Positions 1 through 6,760 of a stretch of DNA of 7,275 bases are shown piece after piece. Each line of letters begins with the position of its first letter. Position 1 is the stretch's first letter. Both the position numbers and the translations under genes were made by a program. The notes under the pieces are model-generated. The model was not told the origin of the DNA. It was given only the letters and a program-made list of their open reading frames with translations, and did not search any database. Source of the stretch: UBA11865 sp035686605 (lineage in GTDB: Bacteria; Chloroflexota; Anaerolineae; Promineifilales; Promineifilaceae); assembly GCA_035686605.1 (NCBI GenBank), contig DASRZI010000066.1, forward strand, positions 1 through 7,275. The letters are read 5' to 3'.

Positions 1-499
1 CAGATCGACCGTCACATTCCTCAAAATAGGGCGATTCCAACAATCGGCGGGACATCTCAGATGCATAACTACGGTCATCTGTGGCTAGCTGCATCAAACC
101 CCCTGGTTCCAGGCGCGCCGCTACCATTTCTAGAAAACGCCGGCTCACGAGGCGTCGGTTTTCATGCGCGGCTTTTGGCCAAGGGTCAGGGAAGTTTATA
201 TGAACACTCTGGATGCTGGAGTTCGCACAAACCAACCAAAAAAACATGTAGGCTCTCGCCCGAACAAGGCGAATGTTATCAATCCCTGCTCTCCGAATTC
301 TAAACAGAGCTTTATCAAGGGCATGATTTGAGATTTCTATGCCGATTACGTTGGAATTCGGATTATCGATGGCCAGTTGGGTTAGGTATCTCGAATTGCC
401 AAATCCAACCTCAACTAGCGACGGCCCTTTCCTACCGAAAATATCAGACCAATCTGTTGGCCATGGTAATCGAAGAGCTTCGTGGATTAGGTCCGACAA
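1..499 (-). CDS. trmB: tRNA (guanine-N7-)-methyltransferase TrmB, 3' end cut by window edge
   Basis: TrmB uses S-adenosylmethionine to make 7-methylguanosine in the variable loop (usually G46) of tRNAs; it is a soluble Rossmann-fold methyltransferase. Reading the minus strand gives 166 residues before the edge. Visible are the SAM motif I VEVGFGNSRYL (residues 29-39), the acidic motif GIEIS (53-57), the family hallmark INFPDPWPKAAHENRR (101-116) and LATDDRSYA (138-146), in the order and spacing of TrmB. Roughly the last 50 or more residues are missing. Start choice: TTG at 499-497 is the only ATG/GTG/TTG codon between the preceding gene's stop (512-514) and the SAM motif; the next in-frame ATG is residue 85, too late. 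No good Shine-Dalgarno is visible, so translation may be coupled to the upstream gene, whose stop lies 12 bases away. It is the third gene of the mazG unit. The family call is firm; the exact start is moderate. Confidence 0.92.
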   Translation of the reverse strand, partial: MSDLIHEALRLPWPTDWSDIFGRKGPSLVEVGFGNSRYLTQLAIDNPNSNVIGIEISNHALDKALFRIRRAGIDNIRLVRARAYMFFWLVCANSSIQSVHINFPDPWPKAAHENRRLVSRRFLEMVAARLEPGGLMQLATDDRSYASEMSRRLLESPYFEECDGRS

Positions 500-511
500 A
501 TCTTGCGCTCG

Positions 512-1162
512 TTACTCGTCTTGCTGGTAGATGATGAATTGTTTGAATACCCACCCCTCGTTGCCGTTGGGCGAACGTACAAACTGCCATTCGGTCTGGT
601 TCGACGGCTCTGTCTCGCGAAGAATAATCAGGACTGCTTCATCAAGGATCAATTCTATTTCATCACCTTCGGGGTCTGGATCGGAGCGAAGCCATAGTCC
701 GTTGAAGCTGCTCACTAAAGCAGTTGTCGATTGTATTTCCGATGTTGGCACCGGGGTTGGGTCAGGCACCCTGGTATACTCTAATCCAGGCAAATCGGTC
801 GACTGGAGAGTGGCTGTTTCAGTGGAGCTGATTGGTCCCGGCGAGGCGGGGGGTACTCGCGTATCGTTGATAGTTATCGTCGGACTTGCAGTGTCCTCCG
901 GTATCGACGTGCCCTCGACTTGCAGGTTTTCTTCGCGAGGCAGCAGTCCATAGATCGCGAATATGATAAGGGCAACTAGAAATAGAACAGCTCCGCGAGT
1001 AAATGAAACAAGCATTACATGTCGCGATTCCTGCCTTGCTACCCCATAGGCAGAGCCAGACAGATTCTCTCTGGCACGCAAACCACGCAAGACAAAGAAA
1101 ACTGAAACCAGCAGAAAGAACGTGGCGACGATGATTAGAATAATGTTGAACAATCCGGCCAA
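512..1162 (-). CDS. Two-pass membrane protein with extracytoplasmic SH3-like domain, function unknown
   Basis: The 216-residue product has two hydrophobic segments, about residues 5-26 and 56-73, joined by an arginine-rich loop (R26, R29, R31, R43, R47, R56). By the positive-inside rule the loop is cytoplasmic and both ends face outward. Residues about 80-145 are a low-complexity linker rich in Ser, Thr and Pro, like a wall- or surface-spanning stalk. Residues about 147-213 resemble a bacterial SH3 fold: LWLRSDPDPEG, a hydrophobic strand (LILDEAVLIIL), a WQFVRSPNGNEGWV element and an aromatic end. Such domains often bind peptidoglycan or other surface ligands, but no enzyme motif is present, so the function is unknown. 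The chosen start is TTG (1162-1160), 14 bases past the mazG stop; an AGGAGA lies a long 10 bases or more upstream and overlaps the mazG end, so the start is uncertain, with a second TTG three codons in. Co-transcription with mazG and trmB is likely, but no functional link is evident. Confidence 0.72.
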   Translation of the reverse strand: MAGLFNIILIIVATFFLLVSVFFVLRGLRARENLSGSAYGVARQESRHVMLVSFTRGAVLFLVALIIFAIYGLLPREENLQVEGTSIPEDTASPTITINDTRVPPASPGPISSTETATLQSTDLPGLEYTRVPDPTPVPTSEIQSTTALVSSFNGLWLRSDPDPEGDEIELILDEAVLIILRETEPSNQTEWQFVRSPNGNEGWVFKQFIIYQQDE

Positions 1163-1176
1163 GGGAGCTGATTCTC

Positions 1177-2655
1177 CTATGCTTCGGGAAGGCTTGTCGA
1201 AGATTGGTCGTTAAATGAGATCTTCGCTTCTTCCCAGAGATCGTCAAGTTCACTAACATCACATTCAGCTAGGTTTAATTTCATGCTATTGGCTTTTTGC
1301 TCCATGATTTTGAACCTGTGTTCGAACCGACTATTGGCTTCTCTCAGGACAGATTCTGCCTGAAGGTCAAGCCATCTTGCCCAGTTTACAAGAGCAAAGA
1401 AGAGATCACCTAACTCTTCAGATACCCTCGCTGGCTCGCGCTCCGCGCGCAGTTCTGACAACTCTTCTTCTACTTTTGCCACTACTCCGTCTATTGAGGG
1501 CCAATCAAAACCGACGGATTGAACTCGCGACTGTATCGCCTGAGCGCGCGCCAAAGCCGGGAGCGTTGATGGGACTTTATCGAGTAGAGAAGCCCGATCA
1601 CTCTGCACATCTTTCTCTAGTGCTTTTATCTGTTCCCATTTTCGCACCACGTCAGAGGTATTAGTAGCTACATCGTCACCCCAGATATGCGGGTGTCTGC
1701 GAATAAGTTTTCCGTTAATGCCAGCGACGACATCGCTCAAGTTAAATTCGCCAAGTTCACTCGCAATCTGTGCTTGCATGACGACATGGTAAAGAACATC
1801 CCCCAACTCCTCCTGGATATCATCGGGACTGTCGGCATCTAGTGCCTCGAGAACCTCAGCAACTTCTTCCAGAAAATCCTTGCGGAGACTCTGGCGGGTT
1901 TGCTCCTGGTCCCATGGACAGCCATCAGGGCTACGAAGATAAGCAACTGTTTCGGCAAATGATTGCAATGAGCTGGGATCACTGACCGCAGGAACGTAGA
2001 GCGAAGTCAGGTGGGATATCTGCTGGCTGCGGTCCATCTCGTATAAGAGGAGGTCCTCAATAGACTGTTCGCTGGTTCCGGCTGAGTGAATCAATACAAC
2101 GTTGTGTTCGTCTGGATAAAGAGCCATTAAGGTCATTTTCGTCTCGGAGGCTACTAATCGATTGTAGACCTGTCCGAGCAAGAGTGGGACGTCCGTATTA
2201 ATCGGTGGTTGGGCAAATCCAGCAATCTGCAGTGCGTCAAAAACCTGAAGACCATCAAGCGCATCGATATTTAGGGCCGTCAGTATAGGTTCGATGAAAC
2301 TGATCCCTGGCACAATCCGGACCCCTACCCCTTGGATTCTTGCTTCTGTCAGTATCGCTTCAACGGTCGATTCACCAACGAGAGGATGTCCGGGAACTGC
2401 GTATACTACATCAAGATCAGCGGTCGCATTCTTTAGGATCACCGAGGCGATTTGCCTGTATAGTTCATCGAAATCATCGATACTATCGTAGAGATAGTCG
2501 AAACTTCTTATTTCCAGCCCATCCGGCAGCTCGGATATGGAGGGGTGCTGTGTAGTTCGACAAAAAACCAACTCTGTAGAGCTAAGAATGTCCCATGCTT
2601 CGCGTGAGAGATGGCCAGCATCTCCAGGTCCCAATCCAACGATCACGATCGCCAT
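1177..2655 (-). CDS. mazG: Tetrapyrrole methylase-like / MazG nucleoside triphosphate pyrophosphohydrolase fusion (YabN type)
   Basis: MazG proteins hydrolyse NTPs or dNTPs to the monophosphate and pyrophosphate, cleaning the nucleotide pool or tuning stress responses in the cytosol. The 492 residues carry two parts. Residues 1 to about 225 match the SAM-binding tetrapyrrole (corrin/porphyrin) methylase fold: GLGPGD (7-12), YAVPGHP (85-91), VPGISF (115-120) and a TLMALYPDEH stretch (175-184). The rest is a full-length MazG with two repeats. The first has CPWD (246-249), the metal-binding EEVAE (263-267) and EELGD (282-286), then HPHIWGD (321-327). The second has VEEELSEL (395-402) and EELGD (413-417). 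The N-terminal fusion is known from Bacillus YabN; whether this methylase half is catalytic cannot be told. The ATG start has GAGGAG five bases upstream (2661-2666). It leads the three-gene unit after the ribosomal terminator. Identification is firm; the physiological substrate is unknown. Confidence 0.95.
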   Translation of the reverse strand: MAIVIVGLGPGDAGHLSREAWDILSSTELVFCRTTQHPSISELPDGLEIRSFDYLYDSIDDFDELYRQIASVILKNATADLDVVYAVPGHPLVGESTVEAILTEARIQGVGVRIVPGISFIEPILTALNIDALDGLQVFDALQIAGFAQPPINTDVPLLLGQVYNRLVASETKMTLMALYPDEHNVVLIHSAGTSEQSIEDLLLYEMDRSQQISHLTSLYVPAVSDPSSLQSFAETVAYLRSPDGCPWDQEQTRQSLRKDFLEEVAEVLEALDADSPDDIQEELGDVLYHVVMQAQIASELGEFNLSDVVAGINGKLIRRHPHIWGDDVATNTSDVVRKWEQIKALEKDVQSDRASLLDKVPSTLPALARAQAIQSRVQSVGFDWPSIDGVVAKVEEELSELRAEREPARVSEELGDLFFALVNWARWLDLQAESVLREANSRFEHRFKIMEQKANSMKLNLAECDVSELDDLWEEAKISFNDQSSTSLPEA

Positions 2656-2660
2656 CTATG

Positions 2661-2705
2661 CTCCTCTGGTCATCAAGCCTAGCGCCAATAGAAACGCCCG
2701 GTCAA
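2661..2705 (-). promoter_or_regulatory. Candidate sigma-70-type promoter and ribosome binding site of mazG
   Basis: On the minus strand TTGACC (2705-2700) matches the -35 consensus at five of six bases. After an 18-base spacer comes TAGGCT (2681-2676), a weak -10 matching at three of six. Transcription would begin near 2669, giving a short leader that contains GAGGAG (2666-2661) five bases before the ATG. Location just past the terminator makes a promoter here expected. The ribosome site is convincing; the promoter is tentative because of the poor -10. Confidence 0.4.
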
Positions 2706-2747
2706 CGACTCTAGCTGACTCTCAACAATGATAATCAAACAACCATG

Positions 2748-2779
2748 AAAACAAAAAAGGCGAGACCGCCGGTCTCGCC
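2748..2779 (-). terminator. Rho-independent terminator of the rpsK...rpsI operon
   Basis: A perfect 9-bp inverted repeat, GGCGAGACC and GGTCTCGCC (2759-2767 and 2771-2779), with a 3-base loop. In the minus-strand transcript it is followed by TTTTTTGTTTT. The T-run exists only on that side, so the terminator acts on leftward transcription. It lies about 97 bases beyond the rpsI stop and before mazG, cleanly dividing the two units. Confidence 0.93.
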
Positions 2780-2875
2780 CTATCTTGCGTTATCTCGATA
2801 TTCACTAAGTATTAAGCCAGTTGAGCGTCCGACTCATTTCGTAGCATAACTCTTTTACGAATAGATAGTTATCTA

Positions 2876-3286
2876 CTATCGTTTGGTGTATGTCGGGGCC
2901 TTTCGCGCTCGTTTCAGACCTGGTTTCTTTCGTTCCTTTACGCGAGGATCTCGGGTCATATGACCGCCAGTTCGAAGCACGTTTCGAAACTCCTCGTCAT
3001 ACTTGATGAGGGCTCGGGCCAATCCGAGACGAACCGCATCCGTCTGACCGGTTATACCCCCACCCTGAACGAGAACGGTCACGTCTACGTTTCCAGCAAG
3101 CTCTGTATCATTCAATGGTCCCATGAGTACATCGACGTCCCCGACCCTGGGAAAATACTCATTGACTGTCTTTCCATTGACGAAAAACTCGCCCGATGCT
3201 TGCTCATCCATGTAGATACGAATTCGACCTGAAGCTCGTTTTCTACGGCCAATACCTTCGTAATATTTTCTGCCTTCTGTCTCCAT
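2876..3286 (-). CDS. rpsI: Small-subunit ribosomal protein uS9
   Basis: S9 is a 30S head protein whose basic C-terminal tail reaches the P-site tRNA in the decoding region. The 136 residues show YYEGIGRRKRASGRI (8-22), GGGITGQTDAVRLGLARAL (75-93), TRDPRVKERKKPG (111-123) and the terminal ARKAPTYTKR; the family commonly ends in S-K-R and here has T-K-R. Length is ordinary for bacteria. The ATG directly follows the rplM TAA with no gap; its Shine-Dalgarno AGGAAGG lies inside the last rplM codons, five bases before the ATG, which points to translational coupling. The rplM-rpsI pair is a near-universal bacterial arrangement. It is the last gene before the terminator. Confidence 0.98.
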   Translation of the reverse strand: METEGRKYYEGIGRRKRASGRIRIYMDEQASGEFFVNGKTVNEYFPRVGDVDVLMGPLNDTELAGNVDVTVLVQGGGITGQTDAVRLGLARALIKYDEEFRNVLRTGGHMTRDPRVKERKKPGLKRARKAPTYTKR

Positions 3287-3727
3287 TTATGCCTTCCTTA
3301 AATCTAACTGGACCGGCTGCTGAGCCTGATGAGGGTGATCGGGGCCGGCGTACAGCTTCAGCTTCTTAAACATCTTTCTTCCCAGACTGTTTTTGGGAAG
3401 CATTCCATAGATCGCCGATTCCAATACCCTTGTCGGGTGTTTGTCCAATTGGTCGCGAAGCGTAATCTCCGTCAATCCACCCGGATAGCCGGAATGTCGA
3501 TAGTATTTCTTCTGATCCAGCCGACGGCCGGTGACCTTGATTTTTTCGGCGTTGATCACGACCACAAAATCGCCACAGTCAACTGACGGGCTGTATGTAG
3601 GTTTGTGTTTTCCTCGAATGATCCGAGCGATTTCTGATGCCAGCCGGCCTAATGTCTGTCCTTCTGCATCCACAACAAACCATTTCGCATCGACATCAGC
3701 CGGTTTGGTTACGTGAGTAGTATTCAT
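3287..3727 (-). CDS. rplM: Large-subunit ribosomal protein uL13
   Basis: L13 is an early 50S assembly protein that binds 23S rRNA. The 146 residues contain the family landmarks AEGQTLGRLASEIARIIRGK (21-40), GDFVVVINAEKIKVTGRR (52-69), the YYRHSGYPGG segment (75-84) and the signature AIYGMLPKNSLGR (105-117) followed by LKLYAGPDHPHQAQQP (123-138). Length is typical. The ATG is only 3 bases after the truA stop, and its Shine-Dalgarno AGGAGA (3740-3735) lies within the last truA codons, so translation is probably coupled to truA. It abuts rpsI with no gap. Nothing unusual is seen apart from a slightly extended N-terminus before the KWFVVDA strand. Confidence 0.98.
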   Translation of the reverse strand: MNTTHVTKPADVDAKWFVVDAEGQTLGRLASEIARIIRGKHKPTYSPSVDCGDFVVVINAEKIKVTGRRLDQKKYYRHSGYPGGLTEITLRDQLDKHPTRVLESAIYGMLPKNSLGRKMFKKLKLYAGPDHPHQAQQPVQLDLRKA

Positions 3728-3730
3728 CTT

Positions 3731-4480
3731 CTATTCTCCTAAACTGTCCGCTTCATAGGACACCGACATCATAAAAAGCCCGTGTGCCGGCGCAGTTTGG
3801 CCAGCTTTCTCTCGTTTTCTTGCTAAAAATGCTTCTTCAAATTCCATTACTGTCCAAGATCCATCGCCGACGGCAACCATTGTGCCAACAAGACTTCTAA
3901 CCATTCTCTGCAAGAAGGCGTTGGCAGCTACTCTGAATACGAGCAACCTGTCAATTCGACGCCATTCTGCCTCAAACACTTCTCTCACAGTGACAGTACC
4001 CTGTGGCGCTTGTCCGAATGTCGCAAAGTCATGAACGCCAATGATCATCTTGGCTGCACAATTCATCATTTCCAGGTTTAGCGTCCGTTTTACGTGCCAA
4101 CTATATCGCCTTCGGTACGGGCTGCGTACCGGAGCGTTGTAAATGTTGTAATCGTACACGCGCCTTCGTGCGTCGAACCTCGGATGGAAATCCGGTCTCG
4201 CGGCGACCAACGCATTTAGCGAGATTGACTGCGAAAGCCTTGCGTTCAGCGCTCTCAGCAAGTCGTTCGCTGAATGCTTCCAATCTAGATGGAAGGCGAT
4301 TACTTGTCCAAGCGCGTGGACGCCACTGTCCGTTCGCCCTGCGAAATCAATCGATATGTCACGTCCTGCCAAATCAGTTAGCGCTTGTTCAAGGTCAGAT
4401 TGAATCGTTGGCTGATCGAGCTGCCTCTGAAAGCCATAATAACCGGTGCCGTCGTATTCAACTTCGGCACGATAACGCAT
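3731..4480 (-). CDS. truA: tRNA pseudouridine(38-40) synthase TruA
   Basis: TruA converts uridines 38, 39 and 40 of the tRNA anticodon stem-loop to pseudouridine. The 249-residue length fits the family. Visible are the N-terminal strand VEYDGTGYYGFQRQ (7-20), the active-site segment FAGRTDSGVHALGQV (47-60) with catalytic Asp51, the RRVYDYNIYN strand (106-115), NAFLQRMVRSLVGT (187-200) and the closing APAHGLFM (230-237). All key motifs are intact. The ATG is preceded by GGAGAG about eight bases upstream. It follows rplQ after 75 bases and runs almost into rplM; rplQ-truA-rplM-rpsI is a common order in Gram-positive-type bacteria, tying tRNA modification to ribosomal protein expression. Confidence 0.97.
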   Translation of the reverse strand: MRYRAEVEYDGTGYYGFQRQLDQPTIQSDLEQALTDLAGRDISIDFAGRTDSGVHALGQVIAFHLDWKHSANDLLRALNARLSQSISLNALVAARPDFHPRFDARRRVYDYNIYNAPVRSPYRRRYSWHVKRTLNLEMMNCAAKMIIGVHDFATFGQAPQGTVTVREVFEAEWRRIDRLLVFRVAANAFLQRMVRSLVGTMVAVGDGSWTVMEFEEAFLARKREKAGQTAPAHGLFMMSVSYEADSLGE

Positions 4481-4555
4481 TGCTGAGTCTCTCCAGAAAG
4501 AAATCCAGGGTCACACCGAGCAGTGGTGATTCCTCACACCGGCCTGACTGACCAA

Positions 4556-4984
4556 CTACTTATCCTCTACGAGCATTAGCACGGCCATCTCGGCATTATC
4601 TCCGGGCCGCTTACCGATTTTCACCAATCGCGTGTAGCCGCCCGGTCGTTGACTATATCGGGGTGCGATGTCCGCAAACAGCTTCTGCACCACGTCAATA
4701 TCGTAGTGTTTGCCATCCTCGTCTTCAGCTGTTCTGAAACGAGCGACGCGTGTCGCCACTAATCTGCGTGCATGGACTTCCGCAGCCGGCTCATCCGCAC
4801 CAGCTGCCAGACCTCGCTTAGCCAAGGTTATTACTTTTTCCGCGGCAGGGCGAAGCATCCGGGCTTTCGCTTGGGTTGTAACGATCTGTTCATGGCAGAT
4901 CAGGTCTGAGATCATATTTTTCCGGAGAGCCTTTCGATGACTTGAACTGCGGCTAAGCCGGCGGCCGTGTACCCTATGTCGCAT
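4556..4984 (-). CDS. rplQ: Large-subunit ribosomal protein bL17
   Basis: bL17 is a bacterial 50S protein near the peptide exit tunnel. The 142 residues start with MRHRVHGRRLSRSSSHRKAL, the conserved basic N-terminus, continue with the ICHEQIVTTQAKARMLRPAAEKVITLAKRG region (29-58) and end with the IAPRYSQRPGGYTRLVKIGKRPGD motif (106-129) and AEMAVLML (131-138). It is somewhat longer than the usual 115-130 residues because of a polar stretch around residues 81-96 (RFRTAEDEDGKHYDID), between the HARRL helix and the QKLF helix. The ATG has AAGAGGA six bases upstream (4997-4991). It lies 49 bases after rpoA, its usual partner. Confidence 0.97.
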   Translation of the reverse strand: MRHRVHGRRLSRSSSHRKALRKNMISDLICHEQIVTTQAKARMLRPAAEKVITLAKRGLAAGADEPAAEVHARRLVATRVARFRTAEDEDGKHYDIDVVQKLFADIAPRYSQRPGGYTRLVKIGKRPGDNAEMAVLMLVEDK

Positions 4985-5033
4985 TATAAATCCTCTTAAT
5001 TTCGTAGCTTGTAGTATTGCCCTTTGTGTGAAT

Positions 5034-6032
5034 TCATTCAGGGATAGCTACAGCTTCAAATTCCTCTAATTCGCCCAATTCCTCTCCAATATCCTCGGTC
5101 AGATAGCCTTTCTCTTGAAGTTGAGCCTTTAATTCATGCAGCGACTTCTCGCCAAAATTGCGAATGGCGAGCATCGTCTCTTGACCCTTATCGAGCATGT
5201 CAAGCAATTCACCGACCTTGGTGATACCGGTTCTCTTCAAAGAATTGAAAACACGAACGCTAAGATCAAGCTGCTCGATCGGTGTATCGTATATCTCATT
5301 GGGAATCGATACTTCAACCTCAGCTGGCTCAACAGGCAGCAAGCTCTCTTCGCTGATCCCTGCCACCGGTCTCAGATGCTGGACCATAATCTGGGCAGAT
5401 TGGGCAAGCGCCTCTTCGGGCTTGATGCTGCCGTCGGTCCAGATCTCCATCACGATTCGATCGTAATCCGCGATCTGGCCAACACGCGTCTTCTCAACCT
5501 CATATCCAACCTGTTGGATCGGGCTGTAAAGGGCATCGACCGGCAGTTCACCGAGGGGCAGACGTCCACGTTCTTCGGCCGGCGAATAACCACGTCCGGT
5601 TTCGGCCATCATCTCGATTTCCAGGGATGCTTCATCTGAATCAACCGTGAAAAGATATAGATCTGGATTAATAATCTCAACCTCAGATGGCACAACGATG
5701 TCGGCCGCTGTTACTACACCTGCTCCACGCACTTCGATTCGCAATCGAGCCGAATCTACGCCGTGCAGCTTAAGTCGCAGCTGCTTGACCTGTAAGATGA
5801 ACTCCATCATGTCTTCGCGAATATGTGGAATCGCCGAGAACTCATGAGGAACATCAGTAACTCGAATAGATGTAATTGAAGCACCGGGAAGCGACGCCAA
5901 TAAAACGCGACGCAAGGAATTACCTATTGTTGTGCCGTAGCCGCGCTCCAATGGTCCGATCAAGAACTTAGCGTACTTGCGAGACATGGCCGTGCTTTCA
6001 ATTGTAGGTAGAACTAAATTTGTTATCGTCAA
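5034..6032 (-). CDS. rpoA: DNA-directed RNA polymerase subunit alpha
   Basis: Alpha dimerises to nucleate RNA polymerase assembly, and its C-terminal domain contacts promoter UP elements and activators. In 332 residues the N-terminal domain (1 to about 228) has the signature LERGYGTTIGNSLRRVLLAS (28-47), FSAIPHIREDMMEFIL (65-80) and a GRGYSPAEE segment (146-154). A linker of about 20 residues follows, then the C-terminal domain (about 251-310) with SVRVFNSLKRTGI and RNFGEKSLHEL. Arg260, Asn263, Gly294, Lys296 and Ser297 line up with the E. coli DNA-contact residues Arg265, Asn268, Gly296, Lys298 and Ser299, so UP-element binding looks retained. An acidic tail (313-332) closes it. The start is TTG (6032-6030): GGGGAGGT lies six bases upstream, and the next ATG, residue 16, would remove the first conserved strand. 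It lies 84 bases after rpsD. Confidence 0.98.
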   Translation of the reverse strand: MTITNLVLPTIESTAMSRKYAKFLIGPLERGYGTTIGNSLRRVLLASLPGASITSIRVTDVPHEFSAIPHIREDMMEFILQVKQLRLKLHGVDSARLRIEVRGAGVVTAADIVVPSEVEIINPDLYLFTVDSDEASLEIEMMAETGRGYSPAEERGRLPLGELPVDALYSPIQQVGYEVEKTRVGQIADYDRIVMEIWTDGSIKPEEALAQSAQIMVQHLRPVAGISEESLLPVEPAEVEVSIPNEIYDTPIEQLDLSVRVFNSLKRTGITKVGELLDMLDKGQETMLAIRNFGEKSLHELKAQLQEKGYLTEDIGEELGELEEFEAVAIPE

Positions 6033-6038
6033 GGTTTT

Positions 6039-6046
6039 ACCTCCCC
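6039..6046 (-). promoter_or_regulatory. Shine-Dalgarno sequence fixing the TTG start of rpoA
   Basis: GGGGAGGT on the minus strand sits six bases before TTG at 6032-6030. This near-perfect anti-16S match decides for the TTG over the in-frame ATG fifteen codons later, which has no comparable site. Confidence 0.85.
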
Positions 6047-6116
6047 AACCGAATTAGAAACTTCACAGCAAATTCCGACTGTGTCGAATCACCATCAAAC
6101 GGTATGTCACTTCCCA

Positions 6117-6755
6117 TTACCGTGAATAGTATTCAACAACTAGCTGCTCGTTTAATGATACGTCAATGTCTTCGCGAGTCGGCAGTTGGGATACTGACGC
6201 TGACATCTGGCTCGAGTCAAGCTGAAGCCAGCCAGGCACACGTCTTTCGTCGATCTCTTTCCTGAGCGTCTTGAAATAAGCGTTCTTCGAACTCTCAGGT
6301 CGAACACTCAGGCTGTCACCAGCCGCTACCATGGCAGAAGGGATGTTTGTCTTCCTTCCATTCAGCATGACATGGCCGTGAAGAATCAACTGACGCGCCT
6401 GGGCGCGAGATTCAGCAAAACCAAGTCGGTAGACGACATTGTCCATCCTGCTTTCGAGCAATATCAAAAGATTTGTTCCGGTGAGACCGGCTCTTTGTTC
6501 TGCTTTTTTGAAGTAATTACTGAACTGCCGCTCAAATACACCATAGATTCGGCGCATTTTCTGTTTTTCTCGCAGCTGCAGTAAATAGTCAGACGGCCTA
6601 CCTCGACGAAACTGGCTCTCCCGACCGTGTTGGCCTGGTGGGTAGGAGCGACGTTCTATCGCACACTTAGGAGTAAGACAGCGCGATCCTTTTAGAAATA
6701 GCTTCTCACCTTCTCGGCGACAAAGCCTGCATACTGGTCCTGTATATCTTGCCAA
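6117..6755 (-). CDS. rpsD: Small-subunit ribosomal protein uS4, zinc-knuckle form
   Basis: S4 is a primary 16S rRNA binder that nucleates 30S body assembly and, in several bacteria, represses its own mRNA. The 212 residues start MARYTGPVCRLCRREGEK and hold four cysteines, C9-x2-C12-x13-C26-x4-C31, the zinc-binding type known from Thermus S4 rather than the cysteine-free type of E. coli. Next come SYPPGQHG (37-44), the EKQKMRRIYGVFERQF segment (63-78) and the S4 RNA-binding domain LESRMDNVVYRLGF...GHVMLNGRKTNIPS (100-140). The end, PTREDIDVSLNEQLVVEYYSR, is the usual family C-terminus. The start is TTG (6755-6753), with GGAGGT five bases upstream; the resulting MARY N-terminus is what the family expects. 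It follows rpsK after 99 bases. Confidence 0.98.
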   Translation of the reverse strand: MARYTGPVCRLCRREGEKLFLKGSRCLTPKCAIERRSYPPGQHGRESQFRRGRPSDYLLQLREKQKMRRIYGVFERQFSNYFKKAEQRAGLTGTNLLILLESRMDNVVYRLGFAESRAQARQLILHGHVMLNGRKTNIPSAMVAAGDSLSVRPESSKNAYFKTLRKEIDERRVPGWLQLDSSQMSASVSQLPTREDIDVSLNEQLVVEYYSR

Positions 6756-6760
6756 TTTCT

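Larger units (their letters stand above)
2656..2875. other. Intergenic region separating the ribosomal operon from the mazG unit
   Basis: This 220-base gap is the longest in the window. From the rpsI side it holds about 96 bases of unremarkable sequence, then the terminator, then about 45 AT-rich bases with no obvious signal, then a candidate promoter and the mazG ribosome binding site. I see no coding potential with a credible start and no RNA gene. Confidence 0.8.

Noticed and set aside
531..953. A 140-codon ORF on the plus strand.
   Set aside because: It is antisense to the SH3 membrane protein and mirrors its low-complexity stalk.
819..1262. A 147-codon minus-strand ORF bridging the mazG end and the SH3 protein.
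   Set aside because: It is a different frame across two better-supported genes and has an odd Cys/Trp/Ser-rich composition typical of shadow frames.
2864..2880. A 6-bp inverted repeat, GATAGT and ACTATC with a 5-base loop, overlapping the rpsI stop codon.
   Set aside because: It is short and AT-rich with no T-run; the real terminator is further downstream.
4512..4540. Repeated TCACACC and small GGTG/CACC pairings in the rplQ-truA gap.
   Set aside because: Stems are only 4-5 bp and no coherent regulatory structure emerges.
5136..5639. A 167-codon ORF on the plus strand.
   Set aside because: It is wholly antisense to the well-conserved rpoA and has no recognisable domain.
6053..6058. A TCTAAT -10-like hexamer on the minus strand in the rpsD-rpoA gap, a possible internal rpoA promoter.
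   Set aside because: No acceptable -35 hexamer lies 16-18 bases upstream.
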